Shown here one piece after another: positions 25,295-34,972 of a stretch of 64,000 nt of DNA (positions within the stretch are counted from its first letter, which is position 1; each line of letters opens with the position of its first letter). The notes beneath the pieces were generated by a model, which made no database searches, was not told the DNA's origin, and worked only from the letters and a program-made list of their open reading frames with translations. The DNA lies in assembly GCA_052315315.1 (NCBI GenBank), contig JBLSDE010000002.1:1-64000 (forward strand), given 5' to 3'. Source of the DNA: Cuniculiplasma sp052315315. Its GTDB lineage: Archaea; Thermoplasmatota; Thermoplasmata; Thermoplasmatales; Thermoplasmataceae. Both the position numbers and the translations under genes were made by a program.

Positions 25295-27130
25295 CTACTG
25301 GTTAGTCTCTTCTCCTCTATTCTCTTCTGTGCCTGTTGCCTCTGATGCATCGCTGCTCTGCTGGTTGTTCTGTGTATTCTCCTGCTGTGATGTGTATAGT
25401 TTTTCACCAATCTTCTGAATCTTTTCTCCAAGTTCCTTTGAAAGTGAATCAACTTCGTCAGGCTTCTCATTCTTTATTGCTTCTCTCAGTTTTGATATGA
25501 TGTCTCTTGTGGATTCTTCATCTTCCTTGTCAATTTTGTCTTTGTTTTCATTCAATGTTTTCTCAGCTGTATAGGCAATGTTTTCGGCCAGATTCATTTT
25601 TTCGATTTCTTCTCTTCTCTTTTTATCAGATTCAGCAAATTCCTCTGCCTGTTTTTTCATTCTTTCTATTTCTTCCTTGCTCAACTTATTCTTTGCTTCT
25701 ATGGAAATGGTCTGCTGCTTATTTGTTGCTTTATCTTTGGCTGTCACGTGAAGGATTCCACTTGCGTCAATATCGAATGTAACCTCTATTTGTGGTACTC
25801 CTCTGGGTGCAGGAGGTATACCTTCAAGGTTAAATTGACCGAGGGAAACATTATCCTTTGCCATAGTCCTCTCCCCCTGAACCACGTGAATAGTTACCAC
25901 AGTCTGCATATCAGCGGCTGTAGAGAATATTTGGGATTTTTTTACTGGTATTGTGGTGTTTGCAGGTATTATGGGTGTAGACACTCCACCCAAAGTTTCG
26001 ATACCAAGGGTTAACGGGGTTACATCCAGCAAGACAATATCCTTAATATCTCCGGCTAAAACTGCACCCTGTAAGGCGGCACCTATGGCGACGCACTCCA
26101 TAGGATCAACGCCACCTTCAACCTTTTTGCCAAAGAAATCTTCCACATATTTTCTCACGTATGGTATTCTAGTTGGTCCACCTACAAGAATAATCTTATC
26201 TATTCCATTCTTGTCAATTTTAGCTTCCTTGATTGCAGTTTCCAGTGGAATCCTTGAACGGGCCACTATGGGAGCAATTAGTTCCTCGAGTTTTGCTCTG
26301 GTCAGCCTTAATAGTACGTGCTTTGGGTCCCCATCAACAACTGTTATGTAAGGTATGTTTATTTCCGTCTCAAGTGTTGATGAAAGTTCTATCTTTGCCT
26401 TCTCTGCAGCGTCCTTTAATCTAATGTACGCTTTTTGATCTTTTGTAAGATCGTAATTTTCCTTTTTCTTGAACTCGTCAGCTATGTATTTGATGATAGC
26501 CTCATCCATATCGGTACCTCCTAATTTGGTATCACCGGAGGTGGATTTTACTTCAAACAGGCCATCATTAAAATCCATTATAGTAACATCAAGGGTACCT
26601 CCTCCAAGGTCGTACACAAGTATTTTCATTGATTGATTCTGTTTGTCAATTCCATAGGCAAGGGAAGCAGCTGTCGGCTCATTAATTATTCTCTGAACAT
26701 TAAGACCAGCTATGGTTCCTGCATCCTTTGTAGCCTGCCTCTGATTATCATCGAAATAGGCAGGCACAGTAATAACAGCATCCGTTACCGGTTCACCTAA
26801 GAATGTTTCAGCATCTCTCTTTATTTTCTGTAGGATAAAGGCTGAGATCTGCTGGGGCGTGTATTCTTTTCCAAAAATTTTGAATTTATAGTCAGTTCCC
26901 ATTTTTCTCTTAGCGGCATAAACTGTACCCTCTGGGTTCAGCAAAGCCTGCCTCCTAGCAGGTTCTCCCACTAAAAGCTGGCCGTCTTTTGTGAAAGCAA
27001 CGTAACTTGGAAATGATTTTCCTCCAACTGAGACACCCTCAGCACTTGGTATGATTGTTGGTTTTCCTGAAAGAACCACTGCAGCAGCTGAGTTACTCGT
27101 TCCAAGATCTATCCCTATTATTTTTCCCAT
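25295..27130 (-). CDS. dnaK: Chaperone protein DnaK (Hsp70)
   Basis: A 611-residue Hsp70. The ATPase domain begins MGKIIGIDLGTSNSAAAVV, with LVYDLGGGTLDVTIMDF and ILVGGPTRIPYVRK as phosphate and adenosine motifs. The linker DIVLLDVTPLTLG leads into the substrate domain and a charged C-terminal lid ending EENRGEETNQ. In archaea Hsp70 genes are scattered and mostly come from bacteria by transfer. The complete grpE-dnaK-dnaJ order is consistent with that. Confidence 0.97.
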   Translation of the reverse strand: MGKIIGIDLGTSNSAAAVVLSGKPTIIPSAEGVSVGGKSFPSYVAFTKDGQLLVGEPARRQALLNPEGTVYAAKRKMGTDYKFKIFGKEYTPQQISAFILQKIKRDAETFLGEPVTDAVITVPAYFDDNQRQATKDAGTIAGLNVQRIINEPTAASLAYGIDKQNQSMKILVYDLGGGTLDVTIMDFNDGLFEVKSTSGDTKLGGTDMDEAIIKYIADEFKKKENYDLTKDQKAYIRLKDAAEKAKIELSSTLETEINIPYITVVDGDPKHVLLRLTRAKLEELIAPIVARSRIPLETAIKEAKIDKNGIDKIILVGGPTRIPYVRKYVEDFFGKKVEGGVDPMECVAIGAALQGAVLAGDIKDIVLLDVTPLTLGIETLGGVSTPIIPANTTIPVKKSQIFSTAADMQTVVTIHVVQGERTMAKDNVSLGQFNLEGIPPAPRGVPQIEVTFDIDASGILHVTAKDKATNKQQTISIEAKNKLSKEEIERMKKQAEEFAESDKKRREEIEKMNLAENIAYTAEKTLNENKDKIDKEDEESTRDIISKLREAIKNEKPDEVDSLSKELGEKIQKIGEKLYTSQQENTQNNQQSSDASEATGTEENRGEETNQ

Positions 27131-27132
27131 AT

Positions 27133-27654
27133 TTATTCACCTCTTTGAGCTATAACCTTCGATGTCCTGATTACTTCATTATTCAAAAGATATCCTTTTT
27201 GGATTTCCCGTGCAATAATATTGTCCTTTCCATCAACGACACCGACAACTTCATGAAGCCTCAAATCTACCTCTTTTCCCTCGGACTCAATCTGACGAAG
27301 GCCATATTTAGAAAGTACAGACATTAGATTTTTCCTAATGCTTTCAAGAGTTGAAACGTCTTTACCTGACGCAATTCCTGCATCCAGACTATCTAAGACA
27401 GGAAGCATATCTCTCATTATGTCGTGTCCAAGAGCTTTTTTCTGATTTTCAAAGTTTCTTTCCATTATTTTGTTATAATTTTGAAGTTCTGCTAAGCTCC
27501 TTATTAGTTTTTCGTTAGTTTTTCTTAGCTCCTCGATGTCTTCTCCTTCTATGTTCACTTTTACCTGTCTCATTCTGTTTCTCCTCTTCGAACTCTCTAT
27601 GGAATATCCAATGGGGTCGATTAGAATCTGGGCTTCATTTGGTATGTAGGTCAT
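27133..27654 (-). CDS. grpE: Nucleotide exchange factor GrpE
   Basis: Releases ADP from DnaK. A long N-terminal coiled coil (about 35-80) is followed by the conserved MRDMLPVLDSLDAGIASG and a C-terminal beta domain with LHEVVGVVDGKDN and IAREIQKGYLLNNEVIRTSKV. The stop is two bases before the dnaK start. I keep the ATG at 27654 because a TATA-like AATATTTATAATG lies about 25 bases upstream. An internal ATG at 27573 would still leave a full GrpE core. Confidence 0.93.
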   Translation of the reverse strand: MTYIPNEAQILIDPIGYSIESSKRRNRMRQVKVNIEGEDIEELRKTNEKLIRSLAELQNYNKIMERNFENQKKALGHDIMRDMLPVLDSLDAGIASGKDVSTLESIRKNLMSVLSKYGLRQIESEGKEVDLRLHEVVGVVDGKDNIIAREIQKGYLLNNEVIRTSKVIAQRGE

Positions 27655-27702
27655 CGGAAGTAAATTTGTTCTTCATTATAAATATTTCGCTTATTCATAA
27701 TC

Positions 27703-29388
27703 TTAAACAAATTTTTCAAATTCCTTTTCAACTTTATTTATTTTAGAATACCAATATACAAGTACTGAAGTCTTAGTTATTTTGTGCCTGTTTGACCATT
27801 CCAAGTCCTTATTTATATAGGACAAATGGGAATTGAGCTTCGCATTTGGAATATATTCGTCCCCATTGGCATATCTTTTTACATTTTCAATTATTTCATT
27901 TCCATCATCTCTGGATATGAGCCCGGTTTCCATTCTGGCCTTCATCATCTCAATTTCTGCACGATATGTATTTTTCTCTATTTCTAGTTTAGACATCCAT
28001 TGGGTTTCATAATTCAGAAAATCTACCCAGCTTTTGCCCTGATCTAGTAGGTCGAAGTAACCGGCAAGTGTTTTTGTAGTTATCTTAAAGCCATACTTTT
28101 CCGGCATCTCATATATCAAAGAACCCGGGTCAATGAATGGTGTTAGAGGTGATATGAATGTGTATACTTTCATTTGCTTGTCCTTTTGTTTTATCATTAA
28201 CTTTTTAGCATATTCTATATCATCATCCAACTCCTTCGAGCCTTGACCACTTATTCCCAAAGTAAAGTAAACGTCAAACTTCTTGCATCCAAGTTTTTCT
28301 GCATTTTCTATGCTCTTTTCCAGTTCATTGTTAGAATAGGACCTACCGTTTTTCTCCCTAATGGTTTGATTAGATGATTCAGGAGAAATTTCAGCAGTGA
28401 AGTCTGGAAAAGTATTAGCCAATTCTTGCAAATAAGATAGAGAAGGTGGCTTAAAGTACTCAGTCAGAAGAGGAACATCTATTCCCATCGACTTGATCTC
28501 CTTGAATAAAGTTTTATAAAACTTTTCCCCTCCCTGGTTTATATCTCCAACGACGAAAACTGGAGCCCCAAGGACTTCATAGGCTGAATATATTTCATTG
28601 GCTATCTGCTTTGTGTCTCTAAACAGTGGACTGGTGTTAAAAAAATTATTTTTATATGAGAAATTTGAACCGCCACAAAAAGCGCAATTAAATTCACAGC
28701 CATGTTCGATCAATGTAACTGCTTCCGGATTATTTATCCAATCGTTATATGGCATGTGGCCTTTTACATCTGCGTATTTTATGGCATTTTTCATAAGGAA
28801 CGAATAATCAAGATTTTCATTCTTCAGAACATTTTCATCAAATTTTGCAGGATTCTTCTTGATTGTATTATTTTCACGATAGGCAAGTGCTGGAATGGAT
28901 GAAAAATCTCTGGAACCATATAGCTCATCAAGCAACCTCCTCAGGTTGTCCTCCTGAAAATCTCCCACTAATACATAATTCACTTCAGGATGGTTTTGCA
29001 TTATTTCCTTCCAGAAATAAGATGCGGAAAAACCACCCATTAAAATTTCAGCATCAGGTCTGATTCTCTTAATTAGACGGGCAAGACTTATGGCTCCTTG
29101 AGCATGGGGAAGCCAGTGGAGATCTATCCCAAATAGATCTGTCTCAATTGATTTTATATATTTCTCAACATCAAATTTCTTAGAATCGACCATTCTGGCA
29201 GCCACATTACAGATTCTGCCGCTGTATCCATAATTATGAATATGATTTAACATGCTTATAAATCCAACAGGGTACATTTCAAATACTGGGGTTGAAGGTA
29301 TAACATCACTAATTGGCCCTGACTTTATATGGCGTTCTCTAAAATCATATATACTTGGTGGGTGTATAAGAGCGATGTCCGCATGCAT
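27703..29388 (-). CDS. B12-binding/radical SAM protein, Ta0216-like
   Basis: A 561-residue enzyme. The N-terminal part has the fold and position of a cobalamin-binding domain (about 1-160), with ALIHPPSIYDFRE and the segment AEILMGGFSASYFW. The radical SAM core follows, with the cluster motif HGCEFNCAFCGG (CxxxCxxC, about 230) and TAEISPESSNQTIREKNGR later in the barrel. The C-terminal 120 residues are helical. It resembles the family named after Thermoplasma Ta0216. The substrate is unknown. It is upstream of grpE on the same strand. Confidence 0.85.
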   Translation of the reverse strand: MHADIALIHPPSIYDFRERHIKSGPISDVIPSTPVFEMYPVGFISMLNHIHNYGYSGRICNVAARMVDSKKFDVEKYIKSIETDLFGIDLHWLPHAQGAISLARLIKRIRPDAEILMGGFSASYFWKEIMQNHPEVNYVLVGDFQEDNLRRLLDELYGSRDFSSIPALAYRENNTIKKNPAKFDENVLKNENLDYSFLMKNAIKYADVKGHMPYNDWINNPEAVTLIEHGCEFNCAFCGGSNFSYKNNFFNTSPLFRDTKQIANEIYSAYEVLGAPVFVVGDINQGGEKFYKTLFKEIKSMGIDVPLLTEYFKPPSLSYLQELANTFPDFTAEISPESSNQTIREKNGRSYSNNELEKSIENAEKLGCKKFDVYFTLGISGQGSKELDDDIEYAKKLMIKQKDKQMKVYTFISPLTPFIDPGSLIYEMPEKYGFKITTKTLAGYFDLLDQGKSWVDFLNYETQWMSKLEIEKNTYRAEIEMMKARMETGLISRDDGNEIIENVKRYANGDEYIPNAKLNSHLSYINKDLEWSNRHKITKTSVLVYWYSKINKVEKEFEKFV

Positions 29389-29509
29389 ACAAATAGATGT
29401 CTTGCCACATATTTAGTCTTACCATTAAAGTATCATGATATACAGAAGTGATTGTATCCCATTTTGAGCCTTCACCAAAAGAATTTATTTAAATTGATGC
29501 AATCCATCC

Positions 29510-30295
29510 ATGATGGATTATTATTCTCTGCTTGGCATACCAAGGGATGCAACGGCTGAACAGATAAGAACAGCTTATCGTAAAGCAATCAAAAAGTGGC
29601 ATCCGGATGTCAATAGAGAAAATATTACGCTTTCGTCCTTAATGACAAGTCAATTGAATGAAGCTTATCATGTGTTGATAGATCCATCAGAAAGAAGAAA
29701 ATATGATTTAACTCTCGATATAAATGTAAGCAAAACCATCGAAGATGATAGAATTAGATATACCTATGTAAAAAATGAAACACAACCCAACAGCCCATCA
29801 CGCCTTAAAGAAGTAGAAAGAATTGAAACTTGGAAAAATACATTTTTCTCATACATGACAAAGCATAAATGGGCATCAGCTCTGTACACTAATCTTCCAG
29901 AGAAATTGAAAACAAGAATATTTTCAGGAAGCTATGAGATGAAAGATATTCTGTATGTTTACATTAAGGTGGAGGAAGCAAAAATCTCTATGGGTCTCTC
30001 CTCTGCCTATTTCAACCTTCAACAGATTAGCAAATTCAAAGATGATAAGAATGTGAGCCCGGATGTTGCTTTCACCACGATTTCCAGTCTTGAGATAATT
30101 CTTCAATTCTATATTCGAATCAAAAGTGGTTTGATCCAAAATGCAGAAATTAATGGTTATGAACAGACTGTGGTCAAAAAGTTCACTCAGATGCATAAAT
30201 ATTTGATTAAACATCCAAATGATCTGTTTCAGGCCATTGGAAGATTTAAAATAACTCAAGAAGACTGGGAAAAGGCTAGAGAATTCATAAGGTGA
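29510..30295 (+). CDS. J-domain protein with unknown helical C-terminal domain
   Basis: The first 65 residues are a J domain: DYYSLLGIPRDATAEQIR, the HPD motif in KKWHPDVNREN and the helix RRKYDLTL. There is no Gly/Phe linker or zinc domain. The remaining 190 residues are helical, of unknown family, with the segment NTFFSYMTKHKWASALYTNL and a repeated pattern of short helices. It is a type III J-protein that should recruit DnaK to a specific client. A TATA-like GAATTTATTTAAA lies about 25 bases before the start. A membrane protein gene follows 4 bases after its stop, so DnaK may be recruited to the membrane. Confidence 0.8.
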   Translation: MMDYYSLLGIPRDATAEQIRTAYRKAIKKWHPDVNRENITLSSLMTSQLNEAYHVLIDPSERRKYDLTLDINVSKTIEDDRIRYTYVKNETQPNSPSRLKEVERIETWKNTFFSYMTKHKWASALYTNLPEKLKTRIFSGSYEMKDILYVYIKVEEAKISMGLSSAYFNLQQISKFKDDKNVSPDVAFTTISSLEIILQFYIRIKSGLIQNAEINGYEQTVVKKFTQMHKYLIKHPNDLFQAIGRFKITQEDWEKAREFIR

Positions 30296-30299
30296 ATAT

Positions 30300-30713
30300 A
30301 TGAAGCTTTTTATTTTTCCTTTGGTTTTTTCATCTCTTACTATTGTCTGGGAGGTCAAGTACATACCAGGCATTTATCCTCCATTTGACCCTTTAATCAT
30401 ATTCCTAAGTGCCTTTTTGATGGCAATCTGGTGCCTTGGGTCTTATATAACATATCGGGGAACTTTAACCTCGATCACCATTGTCCCATTTATAATTTTT
30501 CAGGAATTTGAATTGACGTTTAATTACACTTTACCTTCATTTGTTTTTGGAATTTCAATACTTATTCTGGAAATATTTTTTCTTATTATAATTACATGGT
30601 TGTTTGCGTTGATTGAGAGTTTTCTCTCGCCGACATCAAGAATATCTGGCAATGAGAATCGTGAAAAGATAGTTAAAATACTGGAAGACCTTGAATATTT
30701 GAACCCGCCATAA
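30300..30713 (+). CDS. Membrane protein, about 4 TM
   Basis: A 137-residue protein with hydrophobic segments at about 2-18, 30-50, 56-75 and 80-105. A charged C-terminal tail (NENREKIVKILEDLEYLNPP) is probably cytoplasmic. There is no recognised family. It starts 4 bases after the J-domain gene, so the two are one operon and probably function together. Confidence 0.6.
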   Translation: MKLFIFPLVFSSLTIVWEVKYIPGIYPPFDPLIIFLSAFLMAIWCLGSYITYRGTLTSITIVPFIIFQEFELTFNYTLPSFVFGISILILEIFFLIIITWLFALIESFLSPTSRISGNENREKIVKILEDLEYLNPP

Positions 30714-30718
30714 TTTAT

Positions 30719-31315
30719 TCAAATTATACCTCGGCCTCTCAATTCATTCATTCCTCCTTCAACGTTTGCAACCTTGAATCCCTTGTCAGCGAGAAACATA
30801 GCTGCATAAATACTTCTGTTACCGTGTTCACATACTACAGCGTATTTTTTATTTTTATCCAGTTTCCCGTAATCTCTGAATAGTTCTTCCATGGGAATCA
30901 GTTCCGCCCCATCTATATAACCACTAGACCACTCATATGGTTCTCTCACATCTATGACTGTGTACTCATCAATTTCTTCAGAAAATTTCTCCGCAGACAG
31001 GTTTTCCATGGTTGCCTCATTGAAATTTCCGGCTTTTTTAAATTCGTCATAATTAATTACGTTTACATTCAGGCCCCTTTCTGAGAGGAGATTTTTGATC
31101 TTTTTCTTAATTTCATCATCCCTAGAAAGGAAAACTGCCTCCTGCTTTTTTCCTTTAAGATATTCTGCAAGTTCGTCTGGCCATCTCCTTTCATAGAATG
31201 GTGCAAGAACTGTTCCGGGAACATGTCCGGAAAGATAGGTGTCAAAATCTCTGGTGTCTATAACTTCCAGTTTGCCCGCTTTAAATCCCTCAACAATTTC
31301 CTTTATATCAGTCAC
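30719..31315 (-). CDS. Tandem rhodanese-domain protein
   Basis: Two rhodanese folds in 198 residues. The N-terminal domain (1-95) has EVIDTRDFDTYLSGHVPGTV but where the active-site Cys loop should be reads AVFLSRDDE, so it is inactive. The C-terminal domain (100-195) has YTVIDVREPYEWSSGYIDGA and the active loop VVCEHGNRS with the catalytic Cys, then GFKVANVEGGMNEL. It is a cytoplasmic sulfurtransferase or persulfide carrier, and the acceptor is unknown. Confidence 0.88.
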   Translation of the reverse strand: MTDIKEIVEGFKAGKLEVIDTRDFDTYLSGHVPGTVLAPFYERRWPDELAEYLKGKKQEAVFLSRDDEIKKKIKNLLSERGLNVNVINYDEFKKAGNFNEATMENLSAEKFSEEIDEYTVIDVREPYEWSSGYIDGAELIPMEELFRDYGKLDKNKKYAVVCEHGNRSIYAAMFLADKGFKVANVEGGMNELRGRGII

Positions 31316-31495
31316 AATCTGAAAATGAATCCTAAAATAAAAATAATGTGTAGTAGTATGGATGAATCATTACGACTTAGTAAATCAAATTTTTTGAATC
31401 AAATTCTTGTATTTTCTTATTTTAAATAGGGTTTAGCAAAGTCCAGCAGGATCAAAAATCTAAATTGTCATATAGTCCTCTTGAATAAGAAAAGG

Positions 31496-32734
31496 ATGAT
31501 ACCGGAATATTCTGAAAGAAGAAAGATCATTGAAAATATAATTCTAAAAAGTATTGAATCACTAAGTCCAGAGGTAATTATTTCAAAAAAAGGTAAGGAA
31601 ATTTCAAATTTCGTAACTAAAACTTCCTCTTATTCAATCGTTGCAATGGGCAAAGCATCTTTCAAAATGTGCCATGGCTTGGATAGTCAAGTGGTATCTG
31701 GGGCAACTCATACCATATGCCTTTCTCCCGTTGGATCAGGTGAACCAAAGGGTTTTAAGAACTATCATGGGAACCACCCGTACCCAGGTAATGAAACATT
31801 CGGCTCTTCGAAATCTATTCTTGAAACTCTTATGGGAGATGAATCTGATGGCCTACTATTTTTATTATCAGGTGGGACATCATCTTTATTTGAGGTTCCG
31901 GCAGATAATGTATCGCAGGATAAGTATCTGGAAATCATGAAGAGATTAATCAGGGACGATTACCCAATTAATGTTATTAATGAGGTAAGATGCAGGTTGT
32001 CAAAGGTAAAATGCGGAAAAACTCTTGGGCTTACGAAATACAAGAAAGTTAAGATCATGGCCATATCTGATGTTCCCGGGGATGAAATATCCATAATAGG
32101 GTCAAACCCCTTCTATCCGTCCAAAACTCATCCGGATGTACCACAGGAATTAAAGGATTATCTGGGTGATATATGGAAAGAGTCACCTTCAGAAATAAAA
32201 AACGAGATCCAATTACCAGATTATTCCATAATACTTTCCGGTTCATTGTATTCAAAAAAACTTATTGATATGGTCGAAACTGAGTTTCCTAAGGTTGATT
32301 TTGGGGAAATTTTAAAAGGGAATGTCAGGGAATTGGCTCCAATTCTGATGAAAACACTCAGAAAAAAGTACTCAGAAATAAAAGGCCCGTTTTGGTTTAC
32401 TGGCCACGGAGAAAGCACTGCTACGGTCACAGGCAATGGAAGGGGCGGTAGAAACACATATCTTTCAGCACTTATTATAAAGGAATCTTTTCCAAACGAA
32501 ATTTTTTCTTTTTTATCATTCGCAACGGATGGAGCTGATGGTAATAGTAGTTTAGCAGGTTTCATTGTGGATGAAAATCTTAGGGAATCAGTGGACCTTA
32601 AAGTTATTGATAATTATGTTGAAGCAAGTAACACTGCTGGTCTTGCACTGGAATGCGGCACAGCAATTGACACTGGTCAAACTGGAAATAATGTCTCCGA
32701 TGTTCTGATTGGTTTCTATGGGGGATATAGATGA
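31496..32734 (+). CDS. Glycerate 2-kinase (type 2, MOFRL family)
   Basis: Phosphorylates D-glycerate to 2-phosphoglycerate, a step of the non-phosphorylative Entner-Doudoroff pathway used by Thermoplasma and Picrophilus. The protein is about 412 residues. The N-terminal domain has SIVAMGKASFKMCHGLD and LLFLLSGGTSSLFEVPAD. The C-terminal MOFRL domain has FWFTGHGESTATVTGNGRGG, SFATDGADGNS and ALECGTAIDTGQTGNNVSDV. I choose the ATG at 31496, since a TTG at 31481 would add five residues. It overlaps trmI by 4 bases. Confidence 0.92.
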   Translation: MIPEYSERRKIIENIILKSIESLSPEVIISKKGKEISNFVTKTSSYSIVAMGKASFKMCHGLDSQVVSGATHTICLSPVGSGEPKGFKNYHGNHPYPGNETFGSSKSILETLMGDESDGLLFLLSGGTSSLFEVPADNVSQDKYLEIMKRLIRDDYPINVINEVRCRLSKVKCGKTLGLTKYKKVKIMAISDVPGDEISIIGSNPFYPSKTHPDVPQELKDYLGDIWKESPSEIKNEIQLPDYSIILSGSLYSKKLIDMVETEFPKVDFGEILKGNVRELAPILMKTLRKKYSEIKGPFWFTGHGESTATVTGNGRGGRNTYLSALIIKESFPNEIFSFLSFATDGADGNSSLAGFIVDENLRESVDLKVIDNYVEASNTAGLALECGTAIDTGQTGNNVSDVLIGFYGGYR

Positions 32735-33489
32735 AGATATTGTTCAATAAGATATCAAACAGTATGATTCTCAATGAGGAGAATCATAAAATATTGGGAG
32801 AAAAAAGGGATCTGGACATTTCACCTGGAATGATGATTTCTGATGGAAGTGAAGTGAAAATAGAAAAGAATAGTTACATTGCCATTCGGCCATCCCCCTC
32901 TGTTTTAAGAAGCGTGGCTAAAAGAGGCGCTCAAATTATAGATCCAAGAGATGCAGCTGTTATGATTATGTATGCAGATATGAGGCCTGACAGCAGTGTC
33001 CTTGAAAGTGGAACAGGTTCCGGCTCTCTCACATCCATGATAGTTCAGAATTTATCAGAAAAAGGCTCGTACCTTGGTATTGATCATAACCTGGAATCCA
33101 TCGAAATAACAAGAAAAAATGTGAATTTATTTACTGGAAAAGATGTGGATATAATTCATCAGAAATTTGAGGATTTCGACGGAATGGGAAAGACCTTTGA
33201 TTGTGTTTTTCTTGATTTGCCTGAGCCCTGGTTAAATATAGCAAATCAAAAAAAGTATCTGATCCCCGGTGGTAGAGTAGTCACATATCTTCCGAATTTC
33301 GATCAGGTGGAGAAAACTGTTCTTGAATATGAGAAAAATGGTTTTTTGCACCTTGAAACGGATGAGATCATAAAGAGAGAAATTCTTGTCAGAGAAAATG
33401 CAACCAGGCCCTCTTCAACTGGATTGATGCATACTGCCTTCATCAGTTGTTTTATTAAAAAGAGTGGTGCACAATATTCATTGAAATAA
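32731..33489 (+). CDS. trmI: tRNA (adenine-N1)-methyltransferase TrmI
   Basis: Methylates N1 of A57/A58 in the T loop of tRNA, which stabilises tRNA in hot-adapted archaea. An N-terminal beta domain of about 70 residues has RPSPSVLRSVAKRGAQIIDP. The methyltransferase core has the SAM motif LESGTGSGSLTSMIV, the acidic YLGIDHNLESIEITRKN and the catalytic-site CVFLDLPEPW. The C-terminal segment ENATRPSSTGLMHTAF is typical of the family. It overlaps the glycerate kinase gene by 4 bases. Confidence 0.92.
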   Translation: MKILFNKISNSMILNEENHKILGEKRDLDISPGMMISDGSEVKIEKNSYIAIRPSPSVLRSVAKRGAQIIDPRDAAVMIMYADMRPDSSVLESGTGSGSLTSMIVQNLSEKGSYLGIDHNLESIEITRKNVNLFTGKDVDIIHQKFEDFDGMGKTFDCVFLDLPEPWLNIANQKKYLIPGGRVVTYLPNFDQVEKTVLEYEKNGFLHLETDEIIKREILVRENATRPSSTGLMHTAFISCFIKKSGAQYSLK

Positions 33490-33560
33490 TATTTTATGAC
33501 TTCTCGAAAAATTAATTTTATTCCATATGTTTAAATATTGATGAAACATCAGAATTTTTA

Positions 33561-34481
33561 ATGCTTAAAGGAAAGAGTCTTGTAAATATAGATGACGTTG
33601 AAACCGATGATTTTTTTAAGATATTCGGTCTGGCATCAGAATATAAAGAACGTCTAAGAAAAGGAGAAAACATTAAGGAGCTAGATGGAAGAATATTGTC
33701 AACCCTCTTTTTCGAGCCTAGTACCAGAACCAGGCTTTCATTTGAGAGCGCAATGCACAGGCTTGGTGGTAGTGTAATTACAGTGTCTGAACCAAAATCC
33801 AGTTCTACATCAAAGGGAGAAACCATAGCGGATACATTAAGAATGGCATCATCATATTCTGATGTCGTTGTTATGAGGCATCCAATGGAAGGTGCTGCCA
33901 GATTGGCTTCTGAATTTTCCTCAGTGCCAGTAATTAATGGTGGTGACGGATCGGGACAGCATCCGACTCAGACTCTTCTGGATCTGTTCACCATTTGGGA
34001 AAAATTCGGTAGGATTGAGAATCTGAATGTTAGTCTTGTAGGTGACCTGAAGTATGGACGAACGGTACACTCTCTAATAAAGGCACTATCAAGATTTGAC
34101 AATACCATAAATCTTGTGTCACCTGAGATTTTGCAGATGCCTGACCACGTGCTTTCAGCTATAAGGAAAGAAAATGGAATAAAGAAAAATGTTGAACTTG
34201 AAAGTGTATTGAGTGAAAGTGATGTATTTTATGTTACAAGAATTCAAAAGGAGAGGTTTGTGGACCTTAATGACTATTCAAAAGTAATCGGCTCTTATTC
34301 TTTCGATTTAGGCACAGTGGGGAAGATGAAAAAGGAGGCAATAATAATGCATCCCCTTCCAAGAGTTGATGAAATAAGTCCCGAAGTTGATAATGATCCA
34401 AGGGCATTCTATTTCAAGGAGGCTGCCAATGGTGTATTTGTAAGGATGGCAATAATAAGCATGATTTTAGGGGTGAGATGA
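33561..34481 (+). CDS. pyrB: Aspartate carbamoyltransferase catalytic chain
   Basis: Joins carbamoyl phosphate and aspartate in pyrimidine synthesis. A full-length 306-residue catalytic chain with the carbamoyl-phosphate motif FFEPSTRTRLSFESAMHRLG (about 50-69), the SSSTSKGETIADTL loop, VMRHPMEGAARLA, the GQHPTQTLLDLFTI motif (about 132) and the C-terminal MHPLPRVDEI. The regulatory chain gene follows one base after its stop, the usual archaeal pyrBI order. Confidence 0.96.
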   Translation: MLKGKSLVNIDDVETDDFFKIFGLASEYKERLRKGENIKELDGRILSTLFFEPSTRTRLSFESAMHRLGGSVITVSEPKSSSTSKGETIADTLRMASSYSDVVVMRHPMEGAARLASEFSSVPVINGGDGSGQHPTQTLLDLFTIWEKFGRIENLNVSLVGDLKYGRTVHSLIKALSRFDNTINLVSPEILQMPDHVLSAIRKENGIKKNVELESVLSESDVFYVTRIQKERFVDLNDYSKVIGSYSFDLGTVGKMKKEAIIMHPLPRVDEISPEVDNDPRAFYFKEAANGVFVRMAIISMILGVR

Positions 34482-34482
34482 A

Positions 34483-34959
34483 ATGTCGGATGATAAGATT
34501 CTAAAAATAAACAAAATAGGGGACGGAATTGTAATTGACCACATATCTCCAGGAAGCTCCTTAGATGTACTGGATGTGCTGAAGATAACCGGCAGGGACG
34601 GTATGACTGTCAGTCTTCTTATGAATGTACAGAGTGGCAAAGTTGGAACAAAGGATATAGTGAAAATAGAGAGAAAGAAGCTTGCCAAGAAGGAACTTGA
34701 CAAGATAAGTCTGGTTTCACCGAAAGCCACAATTAATGTGATTTCCAACTATCAAATCAAGGAAAAATTCAATGTCGAAATACCAGACAAGGTTGTGGGA
34801 GTTATAAAATGCTCAAATCAGAATTGTGTAACTAATTCTAAGGAACCTGTGCAGTCAGTATTTACGAAGGAAAAAGGTGATCACGAAGAAGTGTTTAGGT
34901 GCCATTACTGTGACCGGACAATGTCCTTACCGGAAGTTAGAAAATCTATAATTAGATAA
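34483..34959 (+). CDS. pyrI: Aspartate carbamoyltransferase regulatory chain
   Basis: Binds nucleotide effectors (CTP/ATP) and holds PyrB trimers in the holoenzyme. It is 158 residues long. An N-terminal allosteric domain has INKIGDGIVIDHISPGSSLD and a C-terminal zinc domain has the ligand pairs CSNQNC and CHYC. Confidence 0.95.
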   Translation: MSDDKILKINKIGDGIVIDHISPGSSLDVLDVLKITGRDGMTVSLLMNVQSGKVGTKDIVKIERKKLAKKELDKISLVSPKATINVISNYQIKEKFNVEIPDKVVGVIKCSNQNCVTNSKEPVQSVFTKEKGDHEEVFRCHYCDRTMSLPEVRKSIIR

Positions 34960-34972
34960 AAATTATTAATTT

